Assembly: GCF_003076135.1 (NCBI RefSeq) | Contig: NZ_QDGZ01000013.1 | Span: forward strand, 1-64,000 | Direction: 5' to 3' | Length of the DNA stretch: 64,000 bases | Source: Nocardioides gansuensis | GTDB lineage: Bacteria; Actinomycetota; Actinomycetes; Propionibacteriales; Nocardioidaceae | Shown here: positions 61,298-64,000 of the stretch, piece after piece | Layout: each line of letters begins with the position of its first letter | Position numbering within the stretch: the first letter of the stretch is position 1 | Made by a program: the position numbers and the translations under genes | Notes under the pieces: model-generated | Seen by the model: only the letters and a program-made list of their open reading frames with translations | Databases searched by the model: none | What the model was told of the DNA's origin: nothing

Positions 61298-61908
61298 TCT
61301 GGGCAGTCGACCGGCGAGCATCCGTCGTGGTCCTGGCCAAGGACGCGCGTGTGGCGAAGACCCGCCTCCAGCTTCCGCGGGAGGAGACGCGCCAGCTGGC
61401 TGTGAGTCTGGCCGCAGCCACCGTGCGGACCTCTTTCGCCGCGGAGAAGGTGGGCGCCGTGCTGGTGGTGACCGGTGACCAGGACATCTCCCTGGACGCA
61501 GTGCAGGTCGGTGCCGAGGTGGTGGCGGAGCCGCGTCCGCTGGGCATAAACCTGGCGGCGGCCCTCGGCCGACAGCGTGCGCTCGAGCTTCGTCCACACG
61601 CCCCTGTCGCCGTCCTCGTGGCCGATCTGCCGGCGCTCCACCCGAGCGATTTGGACGCCGTGGTGGCCGAGTTCATCGCCGAGGGCGCGCCTCTCTTCGT
61701 CGCGGATCATGAGGGCACGGGCACGACGTTCCTCATCCACGGTCCCGACACGCTCCCGGGCTTCGGGTTCGGTCGCAGTTCCGCCGCGATGCACTGGCGA
61801 CTGGGCTACCGCCGCGCGCGCACCGGCCCGCGATCCCTGCGCTGGGACCTGGACACACCGCAAGATCTTGCCGCTCTCGTGTTGTCGAACGGTCTGGCGG
61901 CGTCATGA
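61294..61908 (+). CDS. cofC: Phospholactate/phosphoenolpyruvate guanylyltransferase CofC/FbiD
   Basis: This 204-residue protein matches CofC: early VVVLAKDARVAKTRL, VVAEPRPLGINLAAALG, ADLPALHPSDLDAVV and FGFGRSSAAMHW. In actinobacteria it uses phosphoenolpyruvate and GTP to make the donor used by FbiA. The GTG at 61294 overlaps the fbiC stop by four bases. Confidence 0.93.
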   Translation: MIWAVDRRASVVVLAKDARVAKTRLQLPREETRQLAVSLAAATVRTSFAAEKVGAVLVVTGDQDISLDAVQVGAEVVAEPRPLGINLAAALGRQRALELRPHAPVAVLVADLPALHPSDLDAVVAEFIAEGAPLFVADHEGTGTTFLIHGPDTLPGFGFGRSSAAMHWRLGYRRARTGPRSLRWDLDTPQDLAALVLSNGLAAS

Positions 61909-62186
61909 CGGGTAAGGGATCGCCGGTGAGCAACCTGGAGGACACCGAGAAGGACGGACAACGGACGGCGCGCACGGCTTCGGCCTGGGTGGTGACGGCT
62001 CGGCACCGGTCGACGGCGGCGGTCAAGCCGCCCGAGCCCTTCGGATCTTGGCACGCCAGACGTCCCGAGGACGCCTTCACCGCCTGCGGTCTTCCGGCCG
62101 CCGGATGGCCGATCTTCTGGCACCTCACCCACGTTCAAGGGCGCGACAGGATTTGTGTGGAGTGCCAAGAGGTCATGTACTCGTGA
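61905..62186 (+). CDS. Small hypothetical protein with Cys/His cluster
   Basis: This 93-residue protein overlaps the cofC stop (ATGA), so it is probably translated. The first 40 residues are polar. The rest contains Cys61, His73, His76 and a CxxC-like pair (Cys84, Cys87 in CVEC), which looks like a possible zinc site (ACGLPAAGWPIFWHL). No family recognised. It is the last gene of the operon. Confidence 0.5.
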   Translation: MTGKGSPVSNLEDTEKDGQRTARTASAWVVTARHRSTAAVKPPEPFGSWHARRPEDAFTACGLPAAGWPIFWHLTHVQGRDRICVECQEVMYS

Positions 62187-62248
62187 CGCGCTGAGTGAGG
62201 GGCCACGACGCGCTCAAGTGGGCACGGCGGTGGCGGCAGGTCGGGGTC

Positions 62249-62612
62249 CGCTGGGCGTCCGATGAGTGCTGGTCGGTGTTGCTTCTGGCTTGTGAAGGAG
62301 CAGTGGCATGTGCCGCGGCATCGGATCAGGGCAGAGGTGGTCACCAGTGAACACGGCGTCAGGGGCGCAGGCCGGTCGGGACCGGGCGCGGGAGGCCAGG
62401 CTGAAGGCAGCCGGGGAACGCCGGCTCCAGCTGGACCCGGACCAGCTGGCCCGAGACAAGCGCATCGACGAGGCGACGGTCGAACTCGAGCTCGCCTGCG
62501 AAGCCCGCGCCGATGCCGAGCGAGCGGTTGCGTCGGCGGAGGCGGCGGCCGCGGCCGTCCATAGCCCGGTTCTTGGGGGAGCGCCTCTCAGTCGCGGATG
62601 TGGTGCGGTTGA
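62249..62612 (+). repeat. Long direct repeat, copy B
   Basis: This is the second copy of the left-end unit (204-570), in the same orientation, and includes the shared leader and most of the small coiled-coil gene. Divergence increases toward the 3' end. Confidence 0.75.
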
Positions 62613-62622
62613 GGAGGCGTGA
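62347..62622 (+). pseudogene. Frameshifted copy of the left-end small coiled-coil gene
   Basis: From GTG 62347 the frame follows the 303 gene through RDRAREARLKA and ADAERAVASAEAAAAA, then breaks near 62556-62566 by a net one-base insertion. The lost part continues in another frame (ERLSVADVVRL). The C-terminal helix-turn-helix tail is not recognisable, so the copy is decayed. Confidence 0.7.
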
Positions 62623-62897
62623 TCTCTCAGGAGATGGGCGACAGACCGAACCCACGGCGACCGCGTGGCACGAGCTCCCACCAGCGATCAGCCAGCATGA
62701 TGCTCGCATCACTTCCGGATGGGACGCGGCTGGCAAGCTCACGGTGCCGCATGCAGGGGGCCGTCGGTGGCGCATTGAGGGTGCAAACGCGATTCGTCGA
62801 AGTGCAGGAGCCGCGTTCACGCCATTGATCGGTTGTGCCGTTGAGCTGCGACTGGACACCAAGATCCACGGTTCGCGCCGACCATTAGCCTTTGGAC

Positions 62898-63941
62898 ATG
62901 ACCGGCCAACATACGTTTCCCAAGCGCATCACGGTGCTCTCGGGCGGCGTCGGCGGGGCACGCTTCCTGGAAGGTCTCCTGCGTTTGGTGGCACGTCGAG
63001 GCTTTGAACCGTGGACCGGATCCACGGATGGCGAGGTCCCCGATGGCAGGGTGCAGATCACGGTGGTCGCAAACACAGGTGACGACCTCAGATTGCATGG
63101 CCTCCTCGTGTGTCCAGACTTGGACACCGTGATGTACACGCTGGGCGGCGGCATCGATCGTGACCGCGGATGGGGTCGTTCACAGGAGACCTGGAACGCC
63201 AAGGAAGAGCTCACGCATTACGGGGTCGGCTTGCCATGGTTCGGCCTGGGTGATCGTGACCTTGCAACGCATCTGGCCCGGACCCAGCTGCTGGCCGAGG
63301 GTCGGTCTCTTTCGGAGGCGACCGAGGTGCTCTGTCGCAGGTGGAATCCTGGAGTTCGGCTGCTTCCGATGAGTGATGATCGCATCGAGACCCATGTCCT
63401 GATCACGAACCCGGCTTCCGGGGAACGCGAGAACGTGCACTTTCAGGAGTACTGGATCCGGTACGGCGCCGCCGTGCCGGCGTTCGCCATCACCCCGCAG
63501 TGGGCCGAACATGCGAAGCCCGCGCCCGGGGTGCTGGAGGCCATCGACAACGCGGACGTGGTGCTCCTGCCGCCGTCGAATCCGGTCGTCTCGATTGGCA
63601 CCATCTTGTCCGTCCCGGGCATAGCCGAGACGCTGAAGGGATGCCCGGCACCGGTGATCGGCGTCTCGGGCATCATCGGCTCGGACCACGTCCGCGGCAT
63701 GGCGCGGCAGCTCCTCGAAGTGGTCGGCGTGGAGGTGTCCGCGGCTGGGGTGGCCGCGCACTACGGAAGCCGCACCAGTGGGGGTCTGCTCGACGGGTGG
63801 CTGATCGATTCCAGCGATGCAGCCCAGTTGCCGCGCATCGAGGCCCTTGGCATTCGCGCTGAGGCTGTCCCGCTGTGGATGACGGAACCCGACGTAACGG
63901 CGGACATGGTCGCCGAGTCCCTGCGGCTGGCGTCCCGATGA
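62898..63941 (+). CDS. fbiA: 2-phospho-lactate/PEP transferase CofD/FbiA
   Basis: This 347-residue enzyme has ITVLSGGVGGARFLEGLL, VVANTGDDLRLHGLLVCPDLDTVMYTL, WFGLGDRDLATHLAR, LPPSNPVVSIGTIL and PVIGVSGIIG, the standard CofD blocks. It transfers the phospho-lactyl or phosphoenolpyruvyl group to FO. I chose the ATG at 62898; a TTG two codons earlier is also possible. It is separated from the cofC operon by the decayed repeat and about 275 bases, so it has its own promoter or relies on read-through. Codon use is a little less GC-rich than in the catabolic genes. Confidence 0.95.
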   Translation: MTGQHTFPKRITVLSGGVGGARFLEGLLRLVARRGFEPWTGSTDGEVPDGRVQITVVANTGDDLRLHGLLVCPDLDTVMYTLGGGIDRDRGWGRSQETWNAKEELTHYGVGLPWFGLGDRDLATHLARTQLLAEGRSLSEATEVLCRRWNPGVRLLPMSDDRIETHVLITNPASGERENVHFQEYWIRYGAAVPAFAITPQWAEHAKPAPGVLEAIDNADVVLLPPSNPVVSIGTILSVPGIAETLKGCPAPVIGVSGIIGSDHVRGMARQLLEVVGVEVSAAGVAAHYGSRTSGGLLDGWLIDSSDAAQLPRIEALGIRAEAVPLWMTEPDVTADMVAESLRLASR

Positions 63942-64000
63942 CTCTCACGGTCACGCCGGTCAACGGGATCGGGGAAGTCTCCACGGACACCGACCTGGTT
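63938..64000 (+). CDS. fbiB: Start of F420-0:glutamate ligase FbiB (cut by window edge)
   Basis: Only 21 codons are visible, beginning VTPVNGIGEVSTDTDLV after the first residues. This matches the N-terminus of CofE/FbiB (a conserved Pro-x-x-Gly-x-x-Glu start followed by an Asp/Asp-Leu). Its ATG overlaps the fbiA stop, the usual fbiA-fbiB arrangement. Whether it is the fused actinobacterial form cannot be seen. Confidence 0.7.
   Translation, partial: MTLTVTPVNGIGEVSTDTDLV

Overview
The window is from a high-GC actinobacterium, most like a Nocardioidaceae-type soil organism. The evidence is the G/C-rich third codon positions, the many GTG starts and 4-base stop/start overlaps, the fused two-domain FbiC, and a full set of coenzyme F420 genes. 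The lineage is inference. No tRNA, rRNA, CRISPR array or integrase was seen.

Layout. Bases 1-2.9 kb are accessory: a small coiled-coil/helix-turn-helix gene, a three-HTH DNA-binding protein and a secreted nuclease. From 3.0 to 48 kb lies a catabolic island of at least ten transcription units. It includes: a minus-strand operon (CoA-transferase, cyclase, MmgE/PrpD, hydantoinase-like hydrolase, MDR reductase) ending beside a decayed peptide-transporter remnant; two family-5 binding proteins and a complete Dpp-type ABC transporter; a TauABC/THI5-type ABC transporter with a ThDP enzyme; four double-VOC proteins; two KstD/fumarate-reductase-like flavoproteins; two related SDRs; an aldehyde dehydrogenase; an MFS pump; an acyl-CoA ligase; cupins, one with a His-Asp tail; and three alpha/beta-hydrolase domains with a His in the nucleophile position. 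Regulators are two FadR-type GntR proteins and one IclR protein.

From 48.07 to 62.19 kb one tightly packed operon encodes CoA-thioester chemistry: two sets of MaoC hydratases, an LLM-class F420 oxidoreductase, a CoA-transferase, MmgE/PrpD, a triple RidA protein, an Ltp2-like thiolase with its DUF35 partner, an acyl-CoA dehydrogenase and a CitE-like lyase. It runs without a break into F420 genes (F420:NADPH reductase, fbiC, cofC). After a frameshifted copy of the left-end small gene come cofD/fbiA and the start of fbiB.

How it fits together. The main new signal is a recurring three-half-site operator, GRAAC-3 nt-GTTYC-7 nt-GRAAC, found about thirteen times between 3.9 and 48.0 kb. It lies at almost every promoter region of the island, and even upstream of the decayed transporter. 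I infer a single regulon, with the IclR protein at 34.7 kb as the best candidate binder. It would take up an unknown organic substrate, probably a (poly)cyclic acid, activate it to a CoA ester, and process it by flavin-, ThDP- and F420-dependent steps and retro-aldol cleavage. The cofactor supply genes sit in the last operon. The substrate cannot be read from the sequence.
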